From Rhizobium sp. RU36D (GTDB lineage: Bacteria; Pseudomonadota; Alphaproteobacteria; Rhizobiales; Rhizobiaceae): a stretch of 63,976 bases of DNA. The stretch is from the NCBI RefSeq assembly GCF_900176345.1, contig NZ_FWXU01000032.1:1-63976 (forward strand), written 5' to 3'. The translations under genes were made by a program, and so were the position numbers. The notes beneath the pieces are model-generated. The model saw nothing but the letters and a program-made list of their open reading frames with translations. It was not told where the DNA came from and did not search any database. Positions 7,821-16,936 of the stretch are shown here, piece by piece; position 1 is the stretch's first letter; each line of letters starts with the position of its first letter.

Positions 7821-9209
7821 ATGACAGATATTTCCGCCGTACTCGCCAGTGCCGATCAGGCGCTGGATACAAGCCTCGAGCGGCTTTTCAACCTCGTCAA
7901 GATCAAGTCGATTTCCACCGATCCGGCCTACAAGGCGGAGTGCCGAAAGGCGGCCGAGTGGCTGGTGGGTGAGCTCAACTCCCTCGGCTTTGATGCCTCC
8001 GTCCGCGACACGCCTGGTCATCCCATGGTCGTGGCCCATCACGCTGCGGCCACTGCCGAGGCACCCCATGTGCTGTTTTACGGTCACTACGACGTCCAGC
8101 CTGTCGATCCGATAGAGCTCTGGGAGGACGACCCCTTCGACCCGAAGATCAAGGAGCTTGCACCGGGGCGCAAGGTGATCACCGGCCGGGGCACCTCTGA
8201 CGACAAGGGCCAGTTGTTGACCTTCCTGGAGGCCTGCCGCGCCTACAAGGCGGTCAAGGGCGGCCTGCCGATCAAGGTAACGATCCTGTTCGAAGGCGAA
8301 GAAGAGTCCGGCTCGCCATCGCTCAAACCCTTCCTGGAAGCCAATGCCGCGGAATTGAAGGCCGACTATGCGCTGGTCTGCGACACCAGCATGTGGGATC
8401 GCGAGACGCCGGCCATCGCGGCCGCCCTGCGTGGTTTAGTCGGCGAGGAGATCGTCGTGACCGCTGCCGACCGGGACCTGCATTCCGGCCTGTTCGGCGG
8501 CGCGGCGGCCAATCCGATCACCATCCTCACCCGCATCCTGGCCGGGCTGCATGATGAGACGGGCCGCATCACCCTGCCGGGTTTCTACGATGGCGTGGAA
8601 GAAACACCCGCCAATATCAAGGCATCCTGGGACACGCTTGGCCGCACGGCAGAGAGCTTTTTGGGCGAAGTCGGCCTCTCCTTGCCCTCGGGCGAGAAAG
8701 GCCGCTCCGTGCTTGAACTGACCTGGGCAAGGCCGACCGCCGAGATCAACGGCATCATCGGCGGCTATACGGGCGAAGGCTTCAAGACGGTCATTGCCGC
8801 CAAGGCATCCGCCAAGGTGTCGTTCCGGCTGGTCGGCGATCAGGATCCCGCCAAGATCCGCGAGAGCTTCCGCGCCTATGTCCAATCGAAGATCCCGGCG
8901 GATTGCTCCGTGGAGTTTCACGCCCATGGCGGTTCGCCCGCCATCCAGCTGTCCTACGATTCACCCGTTCTGACCAAGGCCAAGAATGCCCTCTCGGATG
9001 AATGGCCGAAGCCCGCCGTCGTGATCGGCATGGGCGGCTCGATCCCGATCGTCGGCGATTTCCAGAAGATGCTGGGCATGGACTCGCTGCTCGTCGGCTA
9101 TGGCCTGACGGATGACCGCATCCATTCGCCCAACGAGAAATATGACCTGATGTCGTTCCACAAGGGCATTCGCTCGTGGATCCGCATCATGGATGCGCTG
9201 TCGCGCTGA
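7821..9209 (+). CDS. M20-family dipeptidase / peptidase
   Basis: A 462-residue cytosolic zinc exopeptidase of the M20 family (CNDP/dipeptidase-like subgroup). Metal-binding motifs are GHYDVQP (His89, Asp91), the GRGTSDDKG segment (bridging Asp at 127/128) and the FEGEEESGSP block (Glu160-162). Between about residues 190 and 380 lies the lid/dimerisation domain. A C-terminal metal His probably lies in the DRIHSPNEK segment. The ATG at 7821 is chosen over one 24 codons upstream, whose extra residues look non-homologous. The exact peptide substrate is not predictable. Confidence 0.9.
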   Translation: MTDISAVLASADQALDTSLERLFNLVKIKSISTDPAYKAECRKAAEWLVGELNSLGFDASVRDTPGHPMVVAHHAAATAEAPHVLFYGHYDVQPVDPIELWEDDPFDPKIKELAPGRKVITGRGTSDDKGQLLTFLEACRAYKAVKGGLPIKVTILFEGEEESGSPSLKPFLEANAAELKADYALVCDTSMWDRETPAIAAALRGLVGEEIVVTAADRDLHSGLFGGAAANPITILTRILAGLHDETGRITLPGFYDGVEETPANIKASWDTLGRTAESFLGEVGLSLPSGEKGRSVLELTWARPTAEINGIIGGYTGEGFKTVIAAKASAKVSFRLVGDQDPAKIRESFRAYVQSKIPADCSVEFHAHGGSPAIQLSYDSPVLTKAKNALSDEWPKPAVVIGMGGSIPIVGDFQKMLGMDSLLVGYGLTDDRIHSPNEKYDLMSFHKGIRSWIRIMDALSR

Positions 9210-9226
9210 TATTAAGGCTTGAAAAC

Positions 9227-9254
9227 AAAAAGGCCGGGGAAACCCGACCTTTTT
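9227..9254 (+). terminator. intrinsic terminator after the M20 peptidase
   Basis: AAAAAGGCCGGG (9227-9238), a GAAA loop, and CCCGACCTTTTT (9243-9254) form a stem with one mismatch that ends in a T-run. It starts 17 bases after the peptidase stop. Confidence 0.75.
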
Positions 9255-9366
9255 CTCCCCGGTTCGACACCTCTGCCAGTACATCCGTGGTCAGAGGGGA
9301 ACCGAGTGATCGACTGCTGCAACCTGGAACCTGAGTTCCCGTGCAGCTGATGGATCGATCTTCATA

Positions 9367-9397
9367 CGCAAGGGTTAATATAACGTTAAACCTTGCG
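9367..9397. promoter_or_regulatory. 31-bp inverted repeat, possible operator
   Basis: CGCAAGG (9367-9373) and CCTTGCG (9391-9397) are perfect complements, and inside them TTAA (9375-9378) faces TTAA (9386-9389) around a TATAACG centre. The AT-rich core does not look like a terminator. It lies 138 bases before the YbaK-like gene and could bind a dimeric repressor. Confidence 0.45.
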
Positions 9398-9534
9398 CGA
9401 GAGTTGCGATATTTCATCGCCTGTGCACCATATGGGGGTGGCTGCGGGTGCATTCAATGGCCTCATCGGCCATTTTTGTGCCGGTTTGACGCAGTGCACC
9501 CTGACATCGACAGCAGTAACCCCAGAGTGCTTCC

Positions 9535-9993
9535 ATGAGCCTTCAGTCCGTCCAAGCCTACTTCGCCGCGAGAGCGCCAGACATCACCGTCATTGAAACC
9601 GAAGCCTCTTCGGCGACGGTCAGCCTTGCGGCAGAAGCCCATGGCGTGGAGCCCGATCAGATCGCCAAGACGATCTGCGCGAGGGTGGGCGATACCGTGA
9701 TGCTTGTGGTCACGGCGGGAACGCGACGGCTGGACAACAGGAAATTCAAGGACCAGTTCGGCGCCAAGCCCCGCATGCTGGGCGGCGACGAGGTGGTGGC
9801 GCTAACCAGCCATCCGGTCGGCGGCGTCTGCCCCTTCGGCCTGCCCTCGCCGCTTCCCATCTATTGCGATGTGTCGCTGAAGGCCTTTGACGAGGTGGTG
9901 CCGGCCGCCGGTGCGACGAACTCGGCCGTGCGCATCAGTCCGCAGCGCATGGCGGAACTGACCGGCGCCACCTGGGTCGATGTCTGCCAATAA
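9535..9993 (+). CDS. YbaK/prolyl-tRNA deacylase-like protein
   Basis: A 152-residue single-domain member of the YbaK/EbsC/ProX family, which hydrolyses mischarged aminoacyl-tRNAs in trans. The fold-defining stretch runs from about residue 25 to 145, with the conserved Lys in QIAKTICAR and the GGVCPFGLPSPLPIYCD motif. Whether it prefers Cys-tRNA(Pro), Ala-tRNA(Pro) or another substrate cannot be told. ATG start at 9535. It converges on the DUF2934 gene with only four bases between the stops. Confidence 0.88.
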   Translation: MSLQSVQAYFAARAPDITVIETEASSATVSLAAEAHGVEPDQIAKTICARVGDTVMLVVTAGTRRLDNRKFKDQFGAKPRMLGGDEVVALTSHPVGGVCPFGLPSPLPIYCDVSLKAFDEVVPAAGATNSAVRISPQRMAELTGATWVDVCQ

Positions 9994-9997
9994 GGCG

Positions 9998-10246
9998 TCA
10001 GGGCTGTTCGCGCGTGCCCGGGGACGCTTCGCGCTGATCGGCGTCTTCCATGTCAGACTTGACCAGAAAGGCGTCGGTGTGCTGCCGCGCCGCTTCCCGG
10101 ATCGCGTCGAGATTTGGAACGTCATCGCCGCCGATCTCTCGCTCAGCGTCTGCCCAATGGGTGTCGTGCTGGCCGTCAGGCGAGCCCGCAGCTTGCCACA
10201 TCGCATAAGCGCGTTCGCGGATTCTCGTTTCTCTTGCCTCGTCCAT
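9998..10246 (-). CDS. DUF2934-family small protein
   Basis: An 82-residue acidic protein. The segment TRIRERAYAMWQAAG followed by an H-x-DAERE region is the hallmark of DUF2934, a short family common in alphaproteobacteria with no assigned biochemical role. The ATG at 10246 is preceded by AAGGAG at good distance. An upstream in-frame ATG would add 13 residues but lacks such a site. No membrane segment or signal peptide is visible. Confidence 0.82.
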   Translation of the reverse strand: MDEARETRIRERAYAMWQAAGSPDGQHDTHWADAEREIGGDDVPNLDAIREAARQHTDAFLVKSDMEDADQREASPGTREQP

Positions 10247-10511
10247 GACAGTCTCCTTGCTGGTTACGAGATTTCGGGGAAACAACCTGCGGGCCTCGCG
10301 AATGTTCCAGAGCGGTGCGCGTCGCGGCCTGATGGGCGAAAGCCTACACGAATTCTTAAGCCCTTGTTAACGCCCCCTTAAATCGCCGCATTTAGAGTTC
10401 AGGTGAAGCTCCGGCCAGCCGGAGCGGCGCGGACTGCGCGCCTTCTAGGACCGACAATCCGGTGTGCCATCCTGGCGCCCGACAATGCGGACGGGACAAG
10501 AGAGCAGCGCG

Positions 10512-12752
10512 ATGGCGACACGAGCCAGACCACGCGAAAGGGTCGAGCCCACCTTCGACGGAAGGCGGGACGATTCCGATTTTCGGCTCGATGCCGACGA
10601 TCGCGTGGCGGGATACGGAAAGGCCAAGCGTACTTCGGCAAAAGGCGGCGGGGCGAGCATGGGCAAATCTGGCTCCAAGGCCAAGCGTGGGCGCAAAAAA
10701 AGCGGCCGAAGCTTTATCGGCTCCCTGGTTTATTGGAGCCTGGTTCTGTCCATCTGGGTCGGCATCGGCTTGGGCGGCGTGGTGCTGTTCTATGGCGCAC
10801 AGATGCCCAATGCCAGCACCTGGGCGATCCCCGAGCGCCCGCCGAATGTGCGCATCGTCTCGATGGAAGGCGATATCATCGCCAACAGGGGGATTACCGG
10901 CGGCGAAGCTCTGTCGCTTGACGAGATGTCACCCTTCCTTCCGGAAGCCGTGATCGCCATCGAAGACAGGCGCTTCTATTCTCATTTCGGCGTCGATCCG
11001 CTGGGGCTTGCGCGCGCCCTGATCAACAATGTGACCAAGGGCAATGCCACGCAGGGCGGCTCGACCATCACCCAGCAGCTGGCGAAGAACCTATTCCTTT
11101 CTCCCGACCGCACCCTGGAGCGCAAGGTGCAGGAGGTGCTCCTGTCCTTCTGGCTGGAGCACAAGTTCAGCAAAGACCAAATCCTGGCCATGTATTTGAA
11201 CCGGGTCTATTTCGGTTCGAATGCCTATGGCGTGGAGGCGGCATCGCGGCGCTACTTCAACAAGTCGGCGCGCGAGGTCAATCTGGGCGAGGCCGCCCTT
11301 CTCGCAGGTTTGCTCAAGGCACCCTCGCGGCTCTCGCCGGCGCGTGATCCTCAGGCCGCGCAGGACCGGGCACAGGTGGTGCTGACGGCGATGAGCGAGG
11401 AGGGGTTCATCTCCGCTGCCGAGATCAAGACCGCCATGTCGCAGCCGCCCACCCGCGCCAAGAGCTACTGGTCCGGTGCCGGCCAATATGTGGCCGACAT
11501 GGTGATGGATGACGTCAAGTCGCTGATCGGCAAGATCGAGACAGACCTGATCGTCGAGACGACCATTGATCTCGACCTGGAGAAAAAGGCGGAAACCGCG
11601 CTGGTCGAGGTGCTCTCCGGCGAAGGCCGCAAGCTCAACGCCTCCCAGGCCGCGCTGGTGTCGATCGACGGCACGGGGGCAATCCGCGCCCTGGTGGGTG
11701 GCGGCGATTATGCCACCAGCCAGTTCAACCGGGCGGTCAAGGCCAAGCGGCAGCCGGGCTCGGCCTTCAAGCCCTTCGTCTATGCCGCTGCCCTCGAAAA
11801 CGGAGCGACACCTGGCTCCGTGCGCAACGATGCGCCGATCCGGATCGGCAAATGGACGCCGGAGAACTATGACGAGAAGTATCGCGGCCCGGTGACGCTG
11901 TCCGATGCGCTGGCCAATTCCCTGAACACCATTGCGGCGCAGCTGGTGATGGAGGTCGGGCCGGACCATGTGATCAAGGTCGCCCATCGGCTGGGGATCG
12001 AATCAGAGCTTCAATCCAATGCGTCGATTGCGCTTGGCACGTCGGAAGTGTCCCTGCTGGAACTGACCTCGGCCTATGCGCCCTTCATGAATGGCGGCTA
12101 CAAGGCAACGCCTCACGTGGTGCGGCGCATCAAGACGCCCGAAGGCAAGATTCTCTATGACGGCGACTTCGCCAATCCGCCGAGAGTGCTCAATCCGACC
12201 GTGGTGGGCGCCATGAACCAGATGCTGTCCCGTGTCTTGACAGATGGCACCGGTCATAACGCCCGCATTGCCGGATGGCAGGCGGCCGGCAAAACCGGTA
12301 CGACGCAGTCGTTCCGCGACGCCCTGTTCGTTGGCTACACCGCCAATCTCGCGACCGGAGTCTGGTTCGGCAATGACGACGGGCAATCGATGAAGAAGGT
12401 GACGGGTGGCGGCCTGCCGGCAAAGGCCTGGCATGGCTATATGACGGCCGCGCTCAAGGGTGTTTCGCCCACACCGCTCAAGGGCGGCGATGCCTTCCCC
12501 GCCCCTCCGGCAACCGATTCGGCCAATGACGATCCGCTGATGACGCTGATCTCCAATGTGTTGAACGGCGGAAGCGGCGAAACCAAAGGCCGCACCAGCT
12601 ATCCGGCCCCGCCTGCCCCCGTGGGGAACCGCCCGGCCGACGATCCCGTGACGTCGTCCACCGGTCCTGTTCCGCCCATGGATGTGGGTTCCAGCGCCCC
12701 TGTCCCCACGCCGCACCGCACCACGCTTCTTGATGTGATCATGGGCAATTGA
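10512..12752 (+). CDS. bifunctional penicillin-binding protein (class A)
   Basis: A 746-residue class A PBP anchored in the inner membrane, which polymerises and cross-links peptidoglycan. There is a basic, disordered cytoplasmic tail (1-66), a membrane anchor at about 68-94, and a GT51 glycosyltransferase with catalytic Glu152 in IEDRRFYSH. The transpeptidase has SAFK (Ser417), SLN (Ser470) and KTG (Lys594). A Pro-rich tail ends the protein. The ATG at 10512 is chosen over one 16 codons earlier. Rhizobia have several class A PBPs, so I give no gene symbol. Confidence 0.94.
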   Translation: MATRARPRERVEPTFDGRRDDSDFRLDADDRVAGYGKAKRTSAKGGGASMGKSGSKAKRGRKKSGRSFIGSLVYWSLVLSIWVGIGLGGVVLFYGAQMPNASTWAIPERPPNVRIVSMEGDIIANRGITGGEALSLDEMSPFLPEAVIAIEDRRFYSHFGVDPLGLARALINNVTKGNATQGGSTITQQLAKNLFLSPDRTLERKVQEVLLSFWLEHKFSKDQILAMYLNRVYFGSNAYGVEAASRRYFNKSAREVNLGEAALLAGLLKAPSRLSPARDPQAAQDRAQVVLTAMSEEGFISAAEIKTAMSQPPTRAKSYWSGAGQYVADMVMDDVKSLIGKIETDLIVETTIDLDLEKKAETALVEVLSGEGRKLNASQAALVSIDGTGAIRALVGGGDYATSQFNRAVKAKRQPGSAFKPFVYAAALENGATPGSVRNDAPIRIGKWTPENYDEKYRGPVTLSDALANSLNTIAAQLVMEVGPDHVIKVAHRLGIESELQSNASIALGTSEVSLLELTSAYAPFMNGGYKATPHVVRRIKTPEGKILYDGDFANPPRVLNPTVVGAMNQMLSRVLTDGTGHNARIAGWQAAGKTGTTQSFRDALFVGYTANLATGVWFGNDDGQSMKKVTGGGLPAKAWHGYMTAALKGVSPTPLKGGDAFPAPPATDSANDDPLMTLISNVLNGGSGETKGRTSYPAPPAPVGNRPADDPVTSSTGPVPPMDVGSSAPVPTPHRTTLLDVIMGN

Positions 12753-12902
12753 GCCGATCGAGGCGCCGGGATAGGCAAGCATGCCCTGCGCAAGGCCGGG
12801 GTGGTAGCTCCACGGCCAGCCGGGGCCGTCTGCCGCCTGAGAATGGCCAGGGAGACGGGCGCCCAATCCGTTCTTTTTACTCGCTTTGCATGGATTTACC
12901 GC

Positions 12903-12931
12903 CTTGCAGTCGGAAAATCCGCTTCTTATAT
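12903..12931 (+). promoter_or_regulatory. RpoH (sigma-32)-type heat-shock promoter of dnaK
   Basis: CTTG (12903-12906) is followed by 18 bases and CTTATAT (12925-12931). This matches the alphaproteobacterial RpoH pattern CTTG-N17/18-CYTATNT. It lies about 110 bases before the dnaK ATG, leaving a 5' leader of roughly 100 bases. No CIRCE element is visible. Confidence 0.65.
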
Positions 12932-13042
12932 ACGCCGCATAGACGCAGCCCGGCTGCGTAAACCAGTGACCATCCACGTCGAGGGGCTGTCAGGGAAATG
13001 CCCGGTTGGGGTTCCGACAGCCTGCTTCAAGGAGAGAATGAC

Positions 13043-14956
13043 ATGGCTAAAGTAATCGGTATCGACCTTGGAACGACCAACTCCTGCGTTTCCGTCATGG
13101 ACGGCAAAGACGCGAAGGTCATCGAGAATTCCGAAGGCGCACGCACAACGCCTTCCATGGTGGCATTTTCCGACGATGGCGAGCGCCTCGTTGGCCAGCC
13201 GGCAAAGCGCCAGGCCGTCACCAACCCGACCAACACGCTGTTCGCCGTCAAGCGCCTGATCGGTCGCCGTTACGACGACCCGACCGTGGAAAAGGACAAG
13301 GGCCTCGTTCCCTTCAAGATCGCAAAGGGTGACAATGGCGATGCATGGGTCGAAGCCCAGGGCAAGCCCTACTCCCCCGCACAGATCTCCGCCATGATTC
13401 TCCAGAAGATGAAGGAAACGGCGGAAGCCTATCTGGGCGAAAAGGTCGAAAAGGCCGTCATCACCGTTCCCGCCTACTTCAATGACGCGCAGCGCCAGGC
13501 AACCAAGGATGCCGGCCGCATCGCGGGTCTGGAAGTCCTGCGCATCATCAACGAGCCGACCGCCGCAGCGCTGGCCTATGGCATGGACAAGAAGGAAGGC
13601 AAGACCATTGCCGTCTACGACCTTGGCGGTGGTACCTTCGATATCTCGGTCCTCGAAATCGGCGATGGCGTCTTCGAAGTGAAGTCGACCAACGGCGACA
13701 CCTTCCTCGGCGGTGAAGACTTCGACATGCGTCTCGTCGAATATCTCGCAGCCGAGTTCAAGAAGGACCAGGGCATCGACCTGAAGGGCGACAAGCTGGC
13801 CCTGCAGCGCCTGAAGGAAGCCGCCGAAAAGGCCAAGATCGAGCTCTCGTCTTCGCAGCAGACCGAAATCAACCTGCCCTTCATCACGGCAGATGCGACC
13901 GGTCCGAAGCATCTGACGATGAAGCTGACCCGCGCCAAGTTCGAAAGCCTGGTCGACGACCTGATCCAGCGCACCGTAGCGCCTTGCAAGGCCGCCCTCA
14001 AGGACGCCGGCGTGACCGCCAGCGACATTGAGGAAGTGGTTCTCGTCGGCGGCATGAGCCGCATGCCGAAGGTCCAGGAAATCGTCAAGCAGCTGTTCGG
14101 CAAGGAGCCGCACAAGGGCGTGAACCCGGATGAAGTCGTTGCCATGGGTGCAGCGATCCAGGCCGGCGTTCTGCAGGGCGACGTCAAGGACGTTCTGCTG
14201 CTCGACGTGACCCCGCTGTCGCTTGGCATCGAAACGCTGGGTGGCGTCTTCACCCGTCTGATCGACCGCAACACGACGATCCCGACCAAGAAGAGCCAGA
14301 CCTTCTCGACGGCCGAAGACAACCAGAACGCCGTGACGATCCGCGTATCGCAGGGCGAGCGCGAAATGGCACAGGACAACAAGCTGCTCGGCCAGTTCGA
14401 CCTGGTTGGCTTGCCGCCTGCACCGCGCGGCGTTCCGCAGATCGAAGTGACCTTCGACATCGACGCTAACGGTATCGTGCAGGTTTCGGCCAAGGACAAG
14501 GGCACCGGCAAGGAGCAGCAGATCCGCATCCAGGCCTCCGGTGGCCTCTCCGACGCCGACATCGAGAAGATGGTCAAGGATGCCGAAGCCAATGCCGAGG
14601 CAGACAAGAAGCGTCGCGCAGCGGTGGAAGCCAAGAACCAGGCCGAAAGCCTCATTCACTCGACCGAGAAGTCGGTCAAGGAATATGGTGACAAGGTTTC
14701 CGAGGCCGACCGCAAGGCGATCGAGGATGCCATTGCCAGCCTGAAGACCGCGGTTGAAGCCTCCGAGCCCAATGCCGAGGACATCCAGGCCAAGACCCAG
14801 ACGCTGATGGAAGTATCCATGAAGCTTGGTCAGGCGATCTACGAAGCCCAGCAGGCTGAAGGCGGCGAAGGCGGAGCAGGCGCAGGCGGCAAGGACGACG
14901 TCGTTGACGCAGACTATGAAGAAGTGAAGGACGAAGACGCGAAGAAGTCGGCCTGA
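13043..14956 (+). CDS. dnaK: Hsp70 chaperone DnaK
   Basis: A 637-residue Hsp70. The nucleotide-binding domain starts with IGIDLGTTNSCV and contains the phosphate-2 loop AVYDLGGGTFD. The substrate-binding domain begins near residue 390 (VTPLSLGIETLGG). The helical lid and a Gly/Ala-rich acidic tail follow. The ATG at 13043 follows AAGGAG at 13029-13034. It works with DnaJ (encoded 0.5 kb downstream) and GrpE (not in the window) in refolding. The very regular codon use, biased to GCC, AAG and CTG-type codons, fits high expression. Confidence 0.98.
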   Translation: MAKVIGIDLGTTNSCVSVMDGKDAKVIENSEGARTTPSMVAFSDDGERLVGQPAKRQAVTNPTNTLFAVKRLIGRRYDDPTVEKDKGLVPFKIAKGDNGDAWVEAQGKPYSPAQISAMILQKMKETAEAYLGEKVEKAVITVPAYFNDAQRQATKDAGRIAGLEVLRIINEPTAAALAYGMDKKEGKTIAVYDLGGGTFDISVLEIGDGVFEVKSTNGDTFLGGEDFDMRLVEYLAAEFKKDQGIDLKGDKLALQRLKEAAEKAKIELSSSQQTEINLPFITADATGPKHLTMKLTRAKFESLVDDLIQRTVAPCKAALKDAGVTASDIEEVVLVGGMSRMPKVQEIVKQLFGKEPHKGVNPDEVVAMGAAIQAGVLQGDVKDVLLLDVTPLSLGIETLGGVFTRLIDRNTTIPTKKSQTFSTAEDNQNAVTIRVSQGEREMAQDNKLLGQFDLVGLPPAPRGVPQIEVTFDIDANGIVQVSAKDKGTGKEQQIRIQASGGLSDADIEKMVKDAEANAEADKKRRAAVEAKNQAESLIHSTEKSVKEYGDKVSEADRKAIEDAIASLKTAVEASEPNAEDIQAKTQTLMEVSMKLGQAIYEAQQAEGGEGGAGAGGKDDVVDADYEEVKDEDAKKSA

Positions 14957-15447
14957 TGAACAGGCCGAAGCAGCGCTTCGCCACTCACGTCATAACGAGA
15001 CTGGCCCTCGGGCCGGTCTCTCTTGTGCTTGCGCTAGGCGGGGTGGCTACGGCTGCTCCAGCGGCAGCGGATATGCGCCAGGCCGAACAGGTGTACCGCA
15101 AGGTCATTGACGCGGAAACGAAGCTGGCCAAGGCGCTGACTGCGAAGGACGGACGGGCGATTGCCGCCGTCGCCGATGGGCTCGGCCCCATCATCGAAGG
15201 GGCAATGGCGCGGCAGAAAGCCGGGCAAAAGGCTTCCAGCTGCGAACTGGCGGCCCATTCCCTTGCCTTCCTGGCTGTCTCGGCGGCGGGTAGCCTCACT
15301 TATACCGGCGAGGCAAAACGCCTGCTCCTGGGCGATGCCCGGACCGCGGCAAGCAATTTCAAGACTGACGTGATCGCCTGCGAAGGCTATGTTGGCCAAA
15401 AATCGGGTAACCACACCAGCGTGGAAAAAGCCCTGAGAGCTTTGTAG
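14956..15447 (+). CDS. small exported protein between dnaK and dnaJ
   Basis: I do not recognise a family. The 163-residue product has a basic N-terminus and a hydrophobic stretch (about residues 15-36) ending at an Ala-rich site, which suggests a signal peptide and a periplasmic location. The mature part is mostly helical and Ala/Lys-rich, with two cysteines that might form a disulfide. Its ATG overlaps the dnaK TGA by one base and dnaJ starts four bases after its stop, so all three are probably one transcript under heat-shock control. Confidence 0.72.
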   Translation: MNRPKQRFATHVITRLALGPVSLVLALGGVATAAPAAADMRQAEQVYRKVIDAETKLAKALTAKDGRAIAAVADGLGPIIEGAMARQKAGQKASSCELAAHSLAFLAVSAAGSLTYTGEAKRLLLGDARTAASNFKTDVIACEGYVGQKSGNHTSVEKALRAL

Positions 15448-15451
15448 GACC

Positions 15452-16591
15452 ATGGCAAAAGCTGATTTTTACGAGACCCTGGGGGTCAGCCGGACAGCAG
15501 ACGAGAAGGAGCTGAAGAGCGCCTTCCGCAAGCTGGCTATGAAACTGCATCCCGACAAGAATCCGGGCGACGCGGAAGCCGAGAAGAAGTTCAAGGAAAT
15601 CAACGAAGCCTATGAGACCCTGAAGGACCCGCAGAAGCGGGCGGCCTATGACCGCTTCGGTCACGCGGCCTTCGAACAGGGCGGCATGGGTGGCGGTGGC
15701 GGCGGCTTCCAGTCCGGCGGCTTCTCCGACATCTTCGAAGATATCTTCGGCGAAATGATGGGCGGTCGCGGCGGCGGACGCCAGCGCTCGACGGGTGGCC
15801 GCGAACGCGGCGCCGACCTGCGCTACAACATGGAAATTACGCTCGAGGAAGCCTTTACCGGCAAGACGGCGCAGATCCGTGTACCGACCTCGATCACCTG
15901 CGATCTCTGCACCGGTACCGGCGCCAAGCCGGGCACCAAGCCGACCACCTGCGCAACCTGCCAGGGCTCCGGTCGGGTGCGCGCGGCGCAAGGCTTCTTC
16001 TCGATCGAGCGGACCTGTCCGACCTGCCACGGCCGCGGCCAGACGATTGCTGATCCCTGCACCAAGTGCCACGGCCATGGTCGCGTCACGGAAGAGCGCT
16101 CGCTGTCGGTCAGCATTCCCTCTGGCATCGAGGACGGCACGCGCATTCGCCTGCAGGGCGAGGGCGAAGCCGGCCTGCGTGGCGGACCCGCTGGCGACCT
16201 CTACATCTTCCTGTCGGTCAAGCCGCACGAGTTCTTCCAGCGTGACGGGGCGGATCTCTATTGCTCCGTGCCGATCTCGATGACGACGGCAGCGCTCGGC
16301 GGCACCTTCGACGTGGTAACGCTGGACGGGACCAAGTCGCGCGTCAGCGTCCCAGAAGGCACGCAGCCGGGCAAGCAGTTCCGCCTGAAGAACAAGGGCA
16401 TGCCGGTGCTGCGCTCGGCGCAGACGGGCGATCTCTATATCCAGATCCAGATCGAGACGCCGCAAAAGCTGACGAAGCGCCAGCGCGAGCTGCTGCAGGA
16501 GTTCGAGCAGTTGTCATCGAAGGAAAACAATCCGCAGTCGACGGGCTTCTTTGCCCGCATGAAGGACTTCTTCGACACGCTCAGCGACTGA
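15452..16591 (+). CDS. dnaJ: Hsp40 co-chaperone DnaJ
   Basis: A 379-residue type I DnaJ with a J-domain at residues 1-70 containing HPD, which stimulates the DnaK ATPase. A Gly/Phe-rich linker lies at about 75-115. Four CxxCxGxG zinc motifs (CDLCTGTG, CATCQGSG, CPTCHGRG, CTKCHGHG) lie at about 148-215, followed by the C-terminal substrate-binding domain. It is the third gene of the dnaK unit and is followed by a strong terminator. Confidence 0.98.
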   Translation: MAKADFYETLGVSRTADEKELKSAFRKLAMKLHPDKNPGDAEAEKKFKEINEAYETLKDPQKRAAYDRFGHAAFEQGGMGGGGGGFQSGGFSDIFEDIFGEMMGGRGGGRQRSTGGRERGADLRYNMEITLEEAFTGKTAQIRVPTSITCDLCTGTGAKPGTKPTTCATCQGSGRVRAAQGFFSIERTCPTCHGRGQTIADPCTKCHGHGRVTEERSLSVSIPSGIEDGTRIRLQGEGEAGLRGGPAGDLYIFLSVKPHEFFQRDGADLYCSVPISMTTAALGGTFDVVTLDGTKSRVSVPEGTQPGKQFRLKNKGMPVLRSAQTGDLYIQIQIETPQKLTKRQRELLQEFEQLSSKENNPQSTGFFARMKDFFDTLSD

Positions 16592-16616
16592 TTGAACGAT
16601 CGCTATAGGAAAAATC

Positions 16617-16647
16617 AAAGGGCCGGGCAGCAATGTCCGGCCCTTTT
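16617..16647. terminator. intrinsic terminator after dnaJ (bidirectional)
   Basis: AAAGGGCCGG (16617-16626) and CCGGCCCTTT (16637-16646) form a perfect 10-bp stem with T-runs in both directions. It ends the dnaK-dnaJ transcript and also lies just past the stop of the convergent minus-strand gene at 16662. Confidence 0.88.
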
Positions 16648-16661
16648 GCGTTTGATGCGGG

Positions 16662-16913
16662 TCAGGCGATGGCAGGGCGCGGCGCGCGGACGATGAACCA
16701 GCCGAAATGCTTCTGGATGGTCGGGGCGATGAAATAGACGATGCTGAAGACCATGATCGGCGCCAGCAGCAGCGTGCGCTCCCACAGCGGCCAGCCCTCG
16801 GTCAGCGGCATCAGGATGTAAAGAATGGCGGTGACAAAGGGATAGACGACAGCGAGCATGATCAGGGAGAGACGCAATTTCGAGGGTTGCGGACGGGAGG
16901 CGATAGGGGACAT
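16662..16913 (-). CDS. small two-TM membrane protein of unknown function
   Basis: An 83-residue protein with two hydrophobic segments, at about residues 16-37 and 47-66, separated by a short loop with TEGWPLWER. I do not recognise a characterised family. The chosen ATG at 16913 gives a compact two-helix protein. Longer in-frame extensions run through the operator region and are unlikely. It is divergent from a TetR gene with a palindromic operator between them, so it is probably the TetR target. Confidence 0.7.
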   Translation of the reverse strand: MSPIASRPQPSKLRLSLIMLAVVYPFVTAILYILMPLTEGWPLWERTLLLAPIMVFSIVYFIAPTIQKHFGWFIVRAPRPAIA

Positions 16914-16936
16914 GGGATAGCTCCATAAGAACGGTA

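Larger units (their letters stand above)
9210..9534. other. intergenic stretch with a terminator and a large dyad
   Basis: No gene is supported here. The left part is the terminator of the M20 peptidase gene and the middle holds a 31-bp dyad at 9367-9397, both listed separately. The remaining bases up to the YbaK-like gene show nothing further that I recognise. Confidence 0.6.

Noticed and set aside
12926..14659. 577-codon minus-strand frame across dnaK
   Set aside because: Antisense to the strongly codon-biased dnaK; such shadows are expected, and the product is not protein-like.
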